Below are positions 1 to 7,439 of a DNA stretch of 13,785 nt, piece after piece; position 1 is the stretch's first letter; each line of letters starts with the position of its first letter. The notes beneath the pieces were generated by a model. That model was not told where the DNA came from. It did no database searches and saw nothing but the letters and a program-made list of their open reading frames with translations. Source of the stretch: CAZXCQ01 sp964639275 (GTDB lineage: Bacteria > Desulfobacterota > DSM-4660 > Desulfatiglandales > Desulfatiglandaceae); NCBI GenBank assembly GCA_964639275.1, contig CAZXCQ010000177.1, positions 1 to 13,785 on the forward strand, read 5' to 3'. The position numbers and the translations under genes were made by a program.

Positions 1-236
1 CCACCCCTTAGGGCTATTGGGTTGTTTTCCGATACGCCATTTTGTGACGGCCGCTAGGCCATGTCATATGGGGGCATGTGGAAGAAAAAAAGACCCCCAT
101 GCCACACCACAATCGATTTATCCCCGGGTTTTTGAGAAGTTACGGCCTTTTCGTATCAATTCAGCTTTCATAAAAATTGAAACTGAAACAGGGAAATAGG
201 GTTCGGAACCCCCATTTCCAGGATTTCAAAGGGCTC
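1..236. other. Left edge, no gene recognised
   Basis: No convincing coding region was found. An open frame at 17-199 on the plus strand has no ribosome site and no recognisable protein features. The stretch contains small inverted repeats (for example ATGGGGG paired with CCCCCAT around 69-97) and the hairpin listed at 192-219. It probably lies downstream of the minus-strand operon that ends at 237. Confidence 0.5.
192..219 (-). terminator. Possible terminator hairpin after FMN-binding lipoprotein gene
   Basis: Read on the minus strand, GGAAAT and GGGTT pair with AACCC and ATTTCC around a CCG loop, with a small bulge. The hairpin starts about 18 nt after the stop of the lipoprotein gene. A T-rich stretch follows but not directly, so it is only a weak candidate for an intrinsic terminator. 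Confidence 0.4.
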
Positions 237-617
237 CTAATGTAGATATGCCTTTTCAACCGCTCTCTGGACCGCATTCATGATGACTCGACTGCTGTTT
301 GTGGCCCCACTGACGGCATCGACGCGTGTCGACTGCTGTTCAATGATGTCCCTTAAGACCGGCAATTCTGCCTTTTTTCCTCTTAAGGCCCAATGCTCGA
401 CAATCTCGATATGGTCAATTCTCCCATTCTTTATGGTCACCTCTACCAAGGCCTTATTGGGCCCTCCTTGATAGCTCCCTTCATAGATGCCGTCCCTGAG
501 TCTCTTGTGGTCCAGGGGTGCACCAATCATAGGGGTCGTGGCGCAGCCCAAAAGGATAACCGCAAACAGGATAACCACTATTATGATGGCGACTTGTGCG
601 TATCGCATTGTGGCCAT
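237..617 (-). CDS. Small FMN-binding domain lipoprotein
   Basis: Predicted product of about 126 aa. Residues 5-24 form a hydrophobic signal segment ending in a lipobox (LLGC, Cys25), so it should be a lipid-anchored exported protein. The rest is one FMN_bind domain: it opens with DGIYEGSYQGG, has the VTIKNGRI strand, and ends with DAVSGATNSS. This matches the D-x-x-(S/T)-G-A-(T/S) motif in which ApbE attaches FMN covalently to the last Thr, here about Thr106. Family members act as single-electron carriers in NqrC/RnfG-like and extracytoplasmic electron transfer. No ApbE or redox partner is encoded in the window. The start is uncertain: ATG at 617 and ATG at 608 are both possible and neither has a clear Shine-Dalgarno. 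The long upstream extension in this frame is rejected because it overlaps the preceding gene, which ends at 640. The 22-nt spacing suggests cotranscription with that gene. Confidence 0.85.
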   Translation of the reverse strand: MATMRYAQVAIIIVVILFAVILLGCATTPMIGAPLDHKRLRDGIYEGSYQGGPNKALVEVTIKNGRIDHIEIVEHWALRGKKAELPVLRDIIEQQSTRVDAVSGATNSSRVIMNAVQRAVEKAYLH

Positions 618-639
618 GCTTGAATCGGCGACTGTCCGA

Positions 640-1512
640 TTACCCAAACATCCCGTGCCTCTTGTAGTGGAGGTAATGCTGGGAGATAAAATTGAGAGGC
701 TTCTTTGCCTTCTGAAAATTTCCATGAAGCGTCCAGAAGACCTCGGATAATCCAAACTCCTTTGCAGACTGGTGTTCCGCAGCCATCTTATAGAATTTCC
801 GGCCCTCATTTTCGTAGTCTTGCGGGCTAATCCGCATCTTCCCACGAACTTGTGGTCTCAGTTGCCCCGAGAAAGGATACCGGTAGTCACGTTCAACAAA
901 TTCCGGAAAAATGCCAAGGATAAAGAGACAGATATCAGCGATCCGTTTATAGAGACCAAGCCGATATTGATCTTCAACCGCCTCACAGAAACCCATAAGA
1001 CTATGGATGTCAAGGTCATTGAACCCGATTCTTCTCCAGACCCCCTTTTTCACCCGGAAGGAGATGGAATAGCTCTCGATCTTGGTAAAAGAGGAGAGCA
1101 TATCAGCCAGATAGTGCAACAGGGCTTCCTCGGTCAGGAGGTCTACCAGATCGTCGGTGTCAAAGACAGGGACTCTCAACGTCCCCGTCTTTTCAAGGGT
1201 ATACCCGGCCTCCTTGAGATCATTGACTGCCTTCTTCAGCAATATCTCAAAAAAAAGGAGGGGTGAGATTTTTAACAGAATCTCATCGTCCTCCATCAGT
1301 CTTTTAAACACCCGAATATGGGCCAAAAACCCGTTTCTGAAATCCTTATCCCGCCTGATAATCTCCTTGAGCCTGAGTTTGTCCGTTACGTCAGGAGATA
1401 CCGTTTCTATCAGAAAGTCCAGATCCCTGTCAGACAAACCCAGATCACCTCTCTTTGGCACCGGCACCTCCCATTGCTCCTTTCTCTGGTCTCCTGCCCC
1501 TATCACAGACAC
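640..1512 (-). CDS. Conserved-looking hypothetical protein, function unknown
   Basis: Unrecognised product of up to 290 aa. It has no signal peptide or clear membrane span, and is rich in charged, probably helical segments (for example DRDLDFLIETVSPDV near the N-terminus and LLFFEILLKKAVNDLKEAGY mid-protein). The C-terminus is aromatic and basic (HYLHYKRHGMFG). The first available start is GTG at 1512, without a good ribosome site. A GTG at 1467 follows AAAGGAG by nine bases and gives a 275-aa protein beginning VPVPKRGDLGLSD, which I consider at least as likely. Coding character is supported by uninterrupted length and by the tight spacing to the FMN-binding lipoprotein downstream. That arrangement suggests a shared operon, but gives no firm function. 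Confidence 0.75.
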   Translation of the reverse strand: MSVIGAGDQRKEQWEVPVPKRGDLGLSDRDLDFLIETVSPDVTDKLRLKEIIRRDKDFRNGFLAHIRVFKRLMEDDEILLKISPLLFFEILLKKAVNDLKEAGYTLEKTGTLRVPVFDTDDLVDLLTEEALLHYLADMLSSFTKIESYSISFRVKKGVWRRIGFNDLDIHSLMGFCEAVEDQYRLGLYKRIADICLFILGIFPEFVERDYRYPFSGQLRPQVRGKMRISPQDYENEGRKFYKMAAEHQSAKEFGLSEVFWTLHGNFQKAKKPLNFISQHYLHYKRHGMFG

Positions 1513-1951
1513 CAGGGTTGATCATTTATAACATAATTTTATGGTTTTTGAAATTCTTTGGTAACAGCTGAATAAGGCAGGGAAAGAGGCTCTGAACCCC
1601 GGGGGGCAGGAGGAAAGATCAAAAGTTCAACACATGACATCCATAATATCGGCATTACCCTATCAAAGCTTTAGACACCCCGCCAAATAACTTTGCAACC
1701 CTGCTGAAAATTCTGTATCCTTTTGGGATAAATTTGGTTACAATATGTTGCACTTGCTGGAAAACAAGAGGTGTAACGTCTCGACTTGTGCGCCGCAGGT
1801 TTGGGGTGAATCGTCAATGATAGCTTCAGCCTCTTCCAAAATCGCAGCAAGATTTTATAAAATATTGACTACAGGGCTTCTGGGCCACGAATCCATTGAT
1901 CTCTAAGGTTCAGTTCCCGACAAATCCCCATGAAAGCCCCTGAGGTTCATC
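1513..1951. other. Divergent intergenic region between the hypothetical operon and the sensor kinase
   Basis: About 440 bp without a gene, separating two divergent transcription units. It should hold both promoters. The minus-strand candidate is listed separately. For the kinase, TTGCAA-N17-TATCCT near 1696-1724 is the best sequence I could find, and it is weak. No tRNA, repeat array or clear operator was seen. Confidence 0.4.
1536..1564 (-). promoter_or_regulatory. Candidate sigma70 promoter for the hypothetical/FMN lipoprotein operon
   Basis: On the minus strand TTACCA (1559-1564) is separated by 17 bases from TAAAAT (1536-1541). Transcription would start near 1529, just upstream of both candidate starts of the 290-aa gene. 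Four of six -35 bases and five of six -10 bases match consensus. Confidence 0.35.
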
Positions 1952-4525
1952 ATGCGGTTTCTAAGACACTCCTTGTCCATACATCCCCATAGCCCAAAAA
2001 ACCCGTCAGATGTCTGGCGGGAGCGTATTTTCTTCGCTATCTTCCTGAGCAGTGTCCTAATAGGGGCTGTCAGCTACATATCGACCCTGAGCTACGCCAT
2101 AGACAAAGGCCACCTGGCAAATACCGTAATCTTTTATACCCCGCTCTATCTATGTGCAATTATCATCCTGGTGGTACGCCGCCTCCCTTTTGTTGTTCGT
2201 GCCGGGATTGGGCTCTTTATTTTTTATGGACTGGGGTTGGCCACCTTGATAACCGTGGGACCGGTGGGCAGCGGCTCTATCTGGCTTTTCGCCTTCGCCG
2301 TCACTGCCACGCTTTTGCTGGGTCTTAGGGCCGGTGTGATAGCCTTGGCAATAAACATCTGCACCCTATTGATCCTGGGACAACAGATGAGTGCGGGCCA
2401 CCTGGACTGGCTATTGGCAACACCATACACCACAAAAACCTGGAATACGACTTTGGCAACTTTTGCGTTTCTCAACGCCGTGATTGTGATTTCTCTGGCA
2501 GTGCTGGTTCGAAGCTTGGAAAAAGCCCTTAAAGAAGAATATGCCCTCACAAATGAGCTGACAGAGATGAATAAACAACTTGAACAAGAGATCGCAGAGC
2601 GCAAACGGACTACAAAAGAGCTTGCTGAATCTGAAGAAAAGTACAGGACCCTATTTGAAGATTCCCTGGAAGCGATGAGTCTGACAGAGGATGGAAGGAT
2701 AATCGATGTTAATGCGGCATGGCTCCGGATGCATGGATACGAATATAAAAGCGATGTCATAGGGATGGACATCATGGATATCATATATCACGAAGACCGG
2801 GAAATCCTGTTGGAGCGTCGAGAGCGATGGCCTCATAATCAAACTCGCTTGTGCCAATTCAGAGATATTCAGAAAGACGGCTCTTTGGTTGATGTTGAGG
2901 TGTATTCAAGCGAGATCTCCCTGGGTGACAGATATGCCATCCTTGCGACAATCCGTGACATCGGAGAGCGCAAACGGGCTGAGGAAGCCCTCCGGGAGAG
3001 CGAGGCGAGATTTCGGCTCCTCACAGAAAGCTCACCCTTTGGAATAGCCGTCATCGGGAAGGATGACCGCTACAAATATGTAAACCCCAAGTTCATAGAG
3101 ATCTTCGGGTTTACCCTCAAAGATATTTTGACCGGTGGAGAGTGGTCTAGGGCGTGGAACCCTGCTAAAGGAGGCACGGACATGACCTCGTCGGCATGGA
3201 TAGCCGACAAAGAAGAAGCGAGATCTGGTGTGGACAAAGCACAAACATCGACGGTTAGATGCAAAGACGGTTCAGAAAAGATTATCGACTCCAGGGCTGT
3301 AACCATGGACAACGGGGATCGGTTTATTATCTTTGAGGACATTACCGAAAGAGTGCGCCTCGAGGCCCGGCTCCAGCAGGCCCAGAAGATGGAGGCAATC
3401 GGCATATTGGCGGGTGGGGTGGCCCATGACCTCAACAATATCCTCGCAGGCCTTGTCAGTTTTCCTGAGCTCCTGTTATTGGATATCCCGGAGGAAAGCC
3501 ACTTGAGAGGGCCCATCCTAACCATACAAAGGTCCGGTCAAAAGGCTGCCGATGTTGTCCAGGATCTGCTGACCCTGGCAAGAAGAGGGGTGGCGATTTC
3601 AGAGGTCGTCAATCTAAATGATATTGTTTCCGAATACTTGAATAGTCCTGAACACGAAAAACTAAAATCTCATCACGGCAAAATCCACGTGGAGACTTCT
3701 CTTGAACCTGATCTTTTGAATATCCTGGGCTCCCGGGTTCATCTGACCAAAATTGTTATGAATCTGGCCGCAAATGCAGCCGAGGCCATCCCGGATCATG
3801 GGAGGGTCTTGATCTCGACGGAAAATCGATACCTTGACATGCCCATAAAGGGTTATGACGATGTAAGGGAGGGGGATTATGTGGTCCTTTCGGTCTGTGA
3901 TACCGGAATCGGGATCTCTTCTCAAGATATGAAAAGGATATTTGAGCCTTTCTATACAAAAAAACAGATGGGAAGAAGTGGAACCGGGTTGGGGATGACC
4001 ATTGTATGGGGCACGGTTAAAGATCATAAAGGGTATATCGATGTCCAAACCGCAGAGGGAGAAGGTACAACTTTTATGCTCTATTTCCCTGTCACCAGAC
4101 AGGAGTCTGCAGAACATGCATCCGCGGTATCCATAGAAGACTATAAGGGCAAAGGGGAGTCGATTCTGGTCGTGGATGACGTAAAGCTACAGAGGGAGAT
4201 CGCTTCCACAATGCTGCAAAAATTGGGTTATTCCGTCACATCGGTCTCAAGCGGTGAAGAAGCCGTTGAATACTTGAAACATAATTCAGTGGATCTCCTG
4301 GTCTTGGATATGATCATGGAGCCGGGAATCGATGGCCTTGAGACATACAAGAGGGTTCTCACACTGCATCCCGGGCAGAAAGCGATAATTGCGAGCGGGT
4401 TCTCCGAGACCGAGCGTGTCAAGGAGGCCCAGAGATTGGGCGCAGGCGCGTATCTAAAGAAGCCCTATACTATTGAAAAGGCAGCCGTAGCGATCAAGGC
4501 AGAGTTAGGGCGCACCCGAAAATAA
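1952..4525 (+). CDS. Membrane-bound hybrid sensor histidine kinase (PAS-PAS-HisKA-HATPase-REC)
   Basis: An 857-aa protein. Residues ~25-187 contain about six hydrophobic spans, followed by a coiled coil (~188-230). Two PAS domains follow at ~228-345 and ~350-468. The second PAS begins after the linker IGERKRAEEALRESEARF. HisKA has the H-box GVAHDLNN with phosphoacceptor His492. The ATPase domain shows the N box (Asn604), G1 box CDTGIG (Asp650), F box IFEPFYTKK and G2 box GTGLG (677-681). A C-terminal receiver (~737-852) has the acidic pair Asp742/Asp743, phosphoacceptor Asp786 and Lys837. All catalytic residues are therefore present. The ATG at 1952 is chosen because TGAGG lies six bases upstream. 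The gene stands alone with no DNA-binding response regulator beside it, so phosphate probably goes to a distant phosphotransfer protein or regulator. The signal sensed cannot be read from the sequence. The gene converges with the formyltransferase-like gene, with a 112-bp gap and no obvious terminator. Confidence 0.93.
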   Translation: MRFLRHSLSIHPHSPKNPSDVWRERIFFAIFLSSVLIGAVSYISTLSYAIDKGHLANTVIFYTPLYLCAIIILVVRRLPFVVRAGIGLFIFYGLGLATLITVGPVGSGSIWLFAFAVTATLLLGLRAGVIALAINICTLLILGQQMSAGHLDWLLATPYTTKTWNTTLATFAFLNAVIVISLAVLVRSLEKALKEEYALTNELTEMNKQLEQEIAERKRTTKELAESEEKYRTLFEDSLEAMSLTEDGRIIDVNAAWLRMHGYEYKSDVIGMDIMDIIYHEDREILLERRERWPHNQTRLCQFRDIQKDGSLVDVEVYSSEISLGDRYAILATIRDIGERKRAEEALRESEARFRLLTESSPFGIAVIGKDDRYKYVNPKFIEIFGFTLKDILTGGEWSRAWNPAKGGTDMTSSAWIADKEEARSGVDKAQTSTVRCKDGSEKIIDSRAVTMDNGDRFIIFEDITERVRLEARLQQAQKMEAIGILAGGVAHDLNNILAGLVSFPELLLLDIPEESHLRGPILTIQRSGQKAADVVQDLLTLARRGVAISEVVNLNDIVSEYLNSPEHEKLKSHHGKIHVETSLEPDLLNILGSRVHLTKIVMNLAANAAEAIPDHGRVLISTENRYLDMPIKGYDDVREGDYVVLSVCDTGIGISSQDMKRIFEPFYTKKQMGRSGTGLGMTIVWGTVKDHKGYIDVQTAEGEGTTFMLYFPVTRQESAEHASAVSIEDYKGKGESILVVDDVKLQREIASTMLQKLGYSVTSVSSGEEAVEYLKHNSVDLLVLDMIMEPGIDGLETYKRVLTLHPGQKAIIASGFSETERVKEAQRLGAGAYLKKPYTIEKAAVAIKAELGRTRK

Positions 4526-4637
4526 CTTCCCATTCTTGCATCTCATCTTCATTACACCACCCATTGACGCTAAGGCCATGTCACGCCTTTCCCCCTCTCT
4601 ATTGAAATGTTACCCTGACCCTATCCCGTTCTTTGGC

Positions 4638-5564
4638 TCAGACACCGGTGCCAAACGAATCACCAACCTTTAATCCTCGATCAGCCGCGAACTCGGCCGC
4701 CGGCATTTTCCCACCCCTGGAAGCCCTGATTTTGCTTATGGTGAGTTTTTCTCCGGAGACCACTACCCCAACCCCCTGATCATCGATCTGAAGGATCGTT
4801 CCCGGCGCCTTGTCGGTCGGCTCTTTGCTGAGCCTCGGGCCGTAAAGACGGATCTTTTCATCGTTAAAGAAAACAAAGGCGCCGGGCTGGGGATCGCAAC
4901 CGCGCACCAAATTGAAGACTTCCAGGGCCGGCCTATTCCAATCGATGACCGCCACACGGTCATCGCAGGGGGGTTCATAGGTAGCCACAGATTCATCCTG
5001 GGGAATTCTGGGGGCCTTACCCGCTTTTATCAACTCAACCGATTCCAGGATTGCTTTAACTCCCACGGGAAAAAGATGGTCAAAATAGAGCGAACCGGTG
5101 GTATCATTGGGTCCGATATCGACCTCTTTCTGAAGAAGAATAGCCCCGGTGTCGATACCCCCATCCGGCCAGAAAATGGTCAGACCAGTTCGGGTATCGC
5201 CCATGATGACCGCCCAGTTTATGGCGCTGGCACCTCGATGGCGCGGCAAAAGGGAGGGGTGATAATTGATGGCGCCGCTGCCGGGCACCTCAAAAAACCG
5301 CTCCGGAATGATATCGGTTACAAAAGCCATTACCGTAAGATCAGGTTCAAGTGCCCTGTACCCGGCAAAGACCTGATCATCCTTATAGTTCTGGGGCTGA
5401 AAGACCCGGATCCCCCGGGAGACAGCGGCATCCTTTAGCGGGTCAGACCGCCCGCCCGGTCTATCCGGCGGTGCATAGACCGCAACGACGTCTTCACCCT
5501 TTTTCAGAAAGGCCTCCAGGACCTTTTTCCCAAAGGCTGCCTGACCAATCAAAAGGATACGCAT
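4638..5564 (-). CDS. Methionyl-tRNA formyltransferase / 10-formyl-THF hydrolase family protein
   Basis: A 308-aa cytoplasmic enzyme of the formyltransferase family, which uses or cleaves 10-formyltetrahydrofolate. The N-terminal Rossmann-like domain begins MRILLIGQAAFGKKVLEAF. The catalytic loop INYHPSLLPRHRGASAINW carries Asn100 and His102, and Asp138 lies in GGIDTG, so the Asn-His-Asp triad is complete. The C-terminal OB-like domain (~225-300) includes PGTILQIDDQGVGVVV. The wording around the active site (HPSLLPRHRGASAINW, then IFWPDGGIDTG and KAPRIPQ) resembles the hydrolase domain of formyl-THF dehydrogenase (ALDH1L1) more than ordinary Fmt. I therefore avoid the symbol fmt. No aldehyde dehydrogenase domain follows. 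The start at 5564 is supported by AGGAGGGAGG just upstream. It lies 33 nt after the TIGR03084-type gene on the same strand, so the two are probably cotranscribed. Alternatives are a specialised formyltransferase acting on a sugar or amine. Confidence 0.9.
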   Translation of the reverse strand: MRILLIGQAAFGKKVLEAFLKKGEDVVAVYAPPDRPGGRSDPLKDAAVSRGIRVFQPQNYKDDQVFAGYRALEPDLTVMAFVTDIIPERFFEVPGSGAINYHPSLLPRHRGASAINWAVIMGDTRTGLTIFWPDGGIDTGAILLQKEVDIGPNDTTGSLYFDHLFPVGVKAILESVELIKAGKAPRIPQDESVATYEPPCDDRVAVIDWNRPALEVFNLVRGCDPQPGAFVFFNDEKIRLYGPRLSKEPTDKAPGTILQIDDQGVGVVVSGEKLTISKIRASRGGKMPAAEFAADRGLKVGDSFGTGV

Positions 5565-5597
5565 GTCCTCCCTCCTGAGCTGAGTTCAGGGCTTGGC

Positions 5598-6404
5598 TTA
5601 CAGGGCCCTGTCTCTTGATTTCTTCCCAACCCGTTCCCCTGGCTTGGGACCGTCGGCCGGCGGTCCTGCAAATGCCTGGGCGATCAACATCCACTGGCGC
5701 ATCACTTCTCCCTCGACCTTTAGGTCCGTGTCCTCCACATGGCGACGCTGGACGACCACCAGACAGAAGTCTTCGGCCGTACCGCGTACAGTCTCATCCG
5801 CCTCCTCAGGCCCCCAGGTCCAGACTTCACCCGAAGGCAGGCTCAGCTCCACTCGAAACGTGACCCCTGGGATGTCCAGGCCACGATTTGCGTAGCTCCA
5901 CCCAAAGGTCGTCACACCCAGATGGGCAATATGCCGAAGTCGATGCGTCGGCTCTCTCTCGATCCCCAGGGTATCTACGATGTCCTGGCCATGTGCCCAG
6001 GTCTCCATAATCCGGGCCGTGGCAAATGACCTGGCGCTCATTGTTGGACCATACCAGGGGAGTCGAGCCTTGGGGCTGAGTGGCCGAAGCGCCTCTACCA
6101 GGGTCTTTCGCTCCTGCCGCCAGAATTCCAGGACCTGATCTGGAGGCCAGGCCCTGATCTCCTCTTGCCTGGCTCGAAACACCTTTCCATGCTTGTATTC
6201 CTCTTTCAGGTGTCTGGAAAATGCCTCGGGATCGGTGGCGGCCAACCGGGCTGTTCCATCAAAAAAGGCAATATGGGCAATTTCCGTTTTTATGCTCCAC
6301 CCGATAAATGGGGTAATCCATCCCCATTCCTCTTCCAAAAGCGGGGCCACGATGGCATCCAATGATGCATATTCATCAGTCAAGTGCTGGCAGATCTCTC
6401 TCAC
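5598..6404 (-). CDS. TIGR03084-type metal-binding protein (mycothiol-dependent isomerase-like, DinB fold)
   Basis: A 268-aa cytoplasmic protein. The N-terminal four-helix (DinB/MDMPI-like) domain has the expected metal ligands: His44 in EIAHIAFFD, and Glu134 and His138 in METWAHGQDIVD (E-x3-H). The C-terminal domain (~165-245) has the WTWGPEEADETVRGTAEDFC pattern and ends WMLIAQAFAG, typical of TIGR03084 proteins. The family is best known from Actinobacteria, where relatives use mycothiol. A Deltaproteobacterial host would not be expected to make mycothiol, so the thiol or substrate here is unknown. The start is GTG at 6404, preceded by AAAGGAGGAGGGAA. It sits upstream of, and probably in an operon with, the formyltransferase-like gene. 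The remnant Crp-family gene lies 78 bp upstream on the same strand. Confidence 0.88.
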   Translation of the reverse strand: MREICQHLTDEYASLDAIVAPLLEEEWGWITPFIGWSIKTEIAHIAFFDGTARLAATDPEAFSRHLKEEYKHGKVFRARQEEIRAWPPDQVLEFWRQERKTLVEALRPLSPKARLPWYGPTMSARSFATARIMETWAHGQDIVDTLGIEREPTHRLRHIAHLGVTTFGWSYANRGLDIPGVTFRVELSLPSGEVWTWGPEEADETVRGTAEDFCLVVVQRRHVEDTDLKVEGEVMRQWMLIAQAFAGPPADGPKPGERVGKKSRDRAL

Positions 6405-6482
6405 TTCCCTCCTCCTTTGACCAGAAGACCCCCAATCTCAATAAAACCTTCGATGGGCCAGAAACCTATATGAATTTCCTCT

Positions 6483-7045
6483 TTACCATCGGTCATCCTC
6501 TGAGAAGAGCGCAATCCTGCGGTCTCGCTCCGCCTCGACCGCGGCCAGGTCAAGGATGGTGATCTTGCCGTGGTCAAATTCGATGAGACCCTGTTTGCGC
6601 CACTGCCCCAAAAGGCGATTCACCCATTCTCGGCGTGCACCCACCATGGAGGCCAGATCTCCCTGGCTAAGGCCAAGATTCACTTCGTAGCATTTGTTTC
6701 TTTCTATCTCTTTGCCGATTTCGGTGTTGTAGCGAACTCACCAATCATCTCACTAGCCGAAAAAACCCGGAAGGAGGTCTCGTTCCCTGAGGGACTGACG
6801 CAAAAAATACGGGCCCTGCCGCTCATGACCACATAGAGGTCATGACTTGTATCTCCCTGGTGGAAAATGATTTCTTTCTTTCCATAGGGTCGGGCACGAA
6901 AATGCCCTGCGAGCACCCGGAGATCCTCTTCTCTCAATGAGGCAAAAGGCGGGATCTTCCGGAGAAAGTCCATTCGCTTGCAGACGATTGCCTCATCCAT
7001 ATGGGGGGGGACCATCGGCCCACTCTCCCTCTTATAATCAGTCAT
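6483..7045 (-). pseudogene. Crp/Fnr-family transcription regulator with internal deletion
   Basis: Two pieces of one Crp/Fnr regulator are visible. The first (7045 or, with a better ribosome site GAGGGAGAG, 7015, down to 6704) encodes the first part of a cyclic-nucleotide-binding-type domain (FLRKIPPFASLREEDLRVLA, then HQGDTSHDLYVVMSGRARIF, then SEMIGEFATT) and runs into TAG. The second, in another frame (to 6483), encodes the helix-turn-helix (LGLSQGDLASMVGARREWVN) and the wing. Its recognition helix keeps Arg-Glu and Arg at the places of CRP Arg180, Glu181 and Arg185. Compared with the usual ~220-230 aa, about 65-70 residues are missing: the end of the beta-roll and the long dimerisation helix. 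The frame is also broken. The product should not be functional unless the assembly is wrong. It lies 78 bp upstream of the TIGR03084-type gene, so it may once have been in the same transcription unit. Confidence 0.8.
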
Positions 7046-7439
7046 TCAAAAAAGTGAATGGGCCGTAACATTTTTTCTATAGCAGAAAAACATGGCAATA
7101 GAAAGCCCCTCTTGGCGAGATAACCCGCGTAACCCTCATCGCATAAACCAGCCGAAAAATCTGCGTTAGGGCTCACCAACGTGAGGCCATATGCATAATT
7201 TTCTCTGGAAAAAGCGCATCCACCATCAAAAAACGCCATTACTTTACGAGATTTGTGAACCAGTTCACACTTTTCCTGTGCGCCGGGATGCAGACATATT
7301 TCGCGCTTTTGATAAGCTTCTTTTCCATATTGGGCACCCTCTTCTTTCAACAAAACAGGTGAAAGAAACGATGGACGGTCAAGAGGCAAGGGGGTTTCAC
7401 TTTTGACCTGAAGCATAATGACATAAGGGAGGGATGGAT
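7046..7439. other. Divergent intergenic region between crp-like pseudogene and receiver-like gene
   Basis: About 390 bp with no convincing gene. Open frames here on both strands have no family features. It holds a perfect CRP-type palindrome at 7254-7269, an inverted repeat CATTCA/TGAATG at 7043-7060 over the first start of the Crp-like gene, and a small CTCAC/GTGAG repeat at 7172-7185. Confidence 0.5.
7254..7269. promoter_or_regulatory. Perfect CRP-type operator (TGTGA-N6-TCACA)
   Basis: TGTGAACCAGTTCACA has a perfect 7-bp inverted repeat around a 2-bp centre and matches the E. coli CRP half sites on both arms. It lies about 210-240 bp upstream of the Crp-like pseudogene and about 170 bp upstream of the receiver-like gene, on divergent sides. 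The neighbouring regulator's recognition helix retains the CRP contact residues, so this is a plausible target of that protein or of an intact paralogue. Confidence 0.65.

Noticed and set aside
192..219. GGGTTCGGAACCC resembling a tRNA T-arm
   Set aside because: No acceptor, D or anticodon arm fits around it. The sequence is better explained as part of the hairpin after the lipoprotein gene.
618..845. N-terminal extension of the FMN-binding lipoprotein frame
   Set aside because: It overlaps the coding end of the upstream gene, and a lipoprotein signal begins only at 617 or 608.
1741..1765. Possible sigma54 site (TTGCAC and TTGC words)
   Set aside because: The words overlap with wrong spacing and do not fit the GG-N10-GC pattern.
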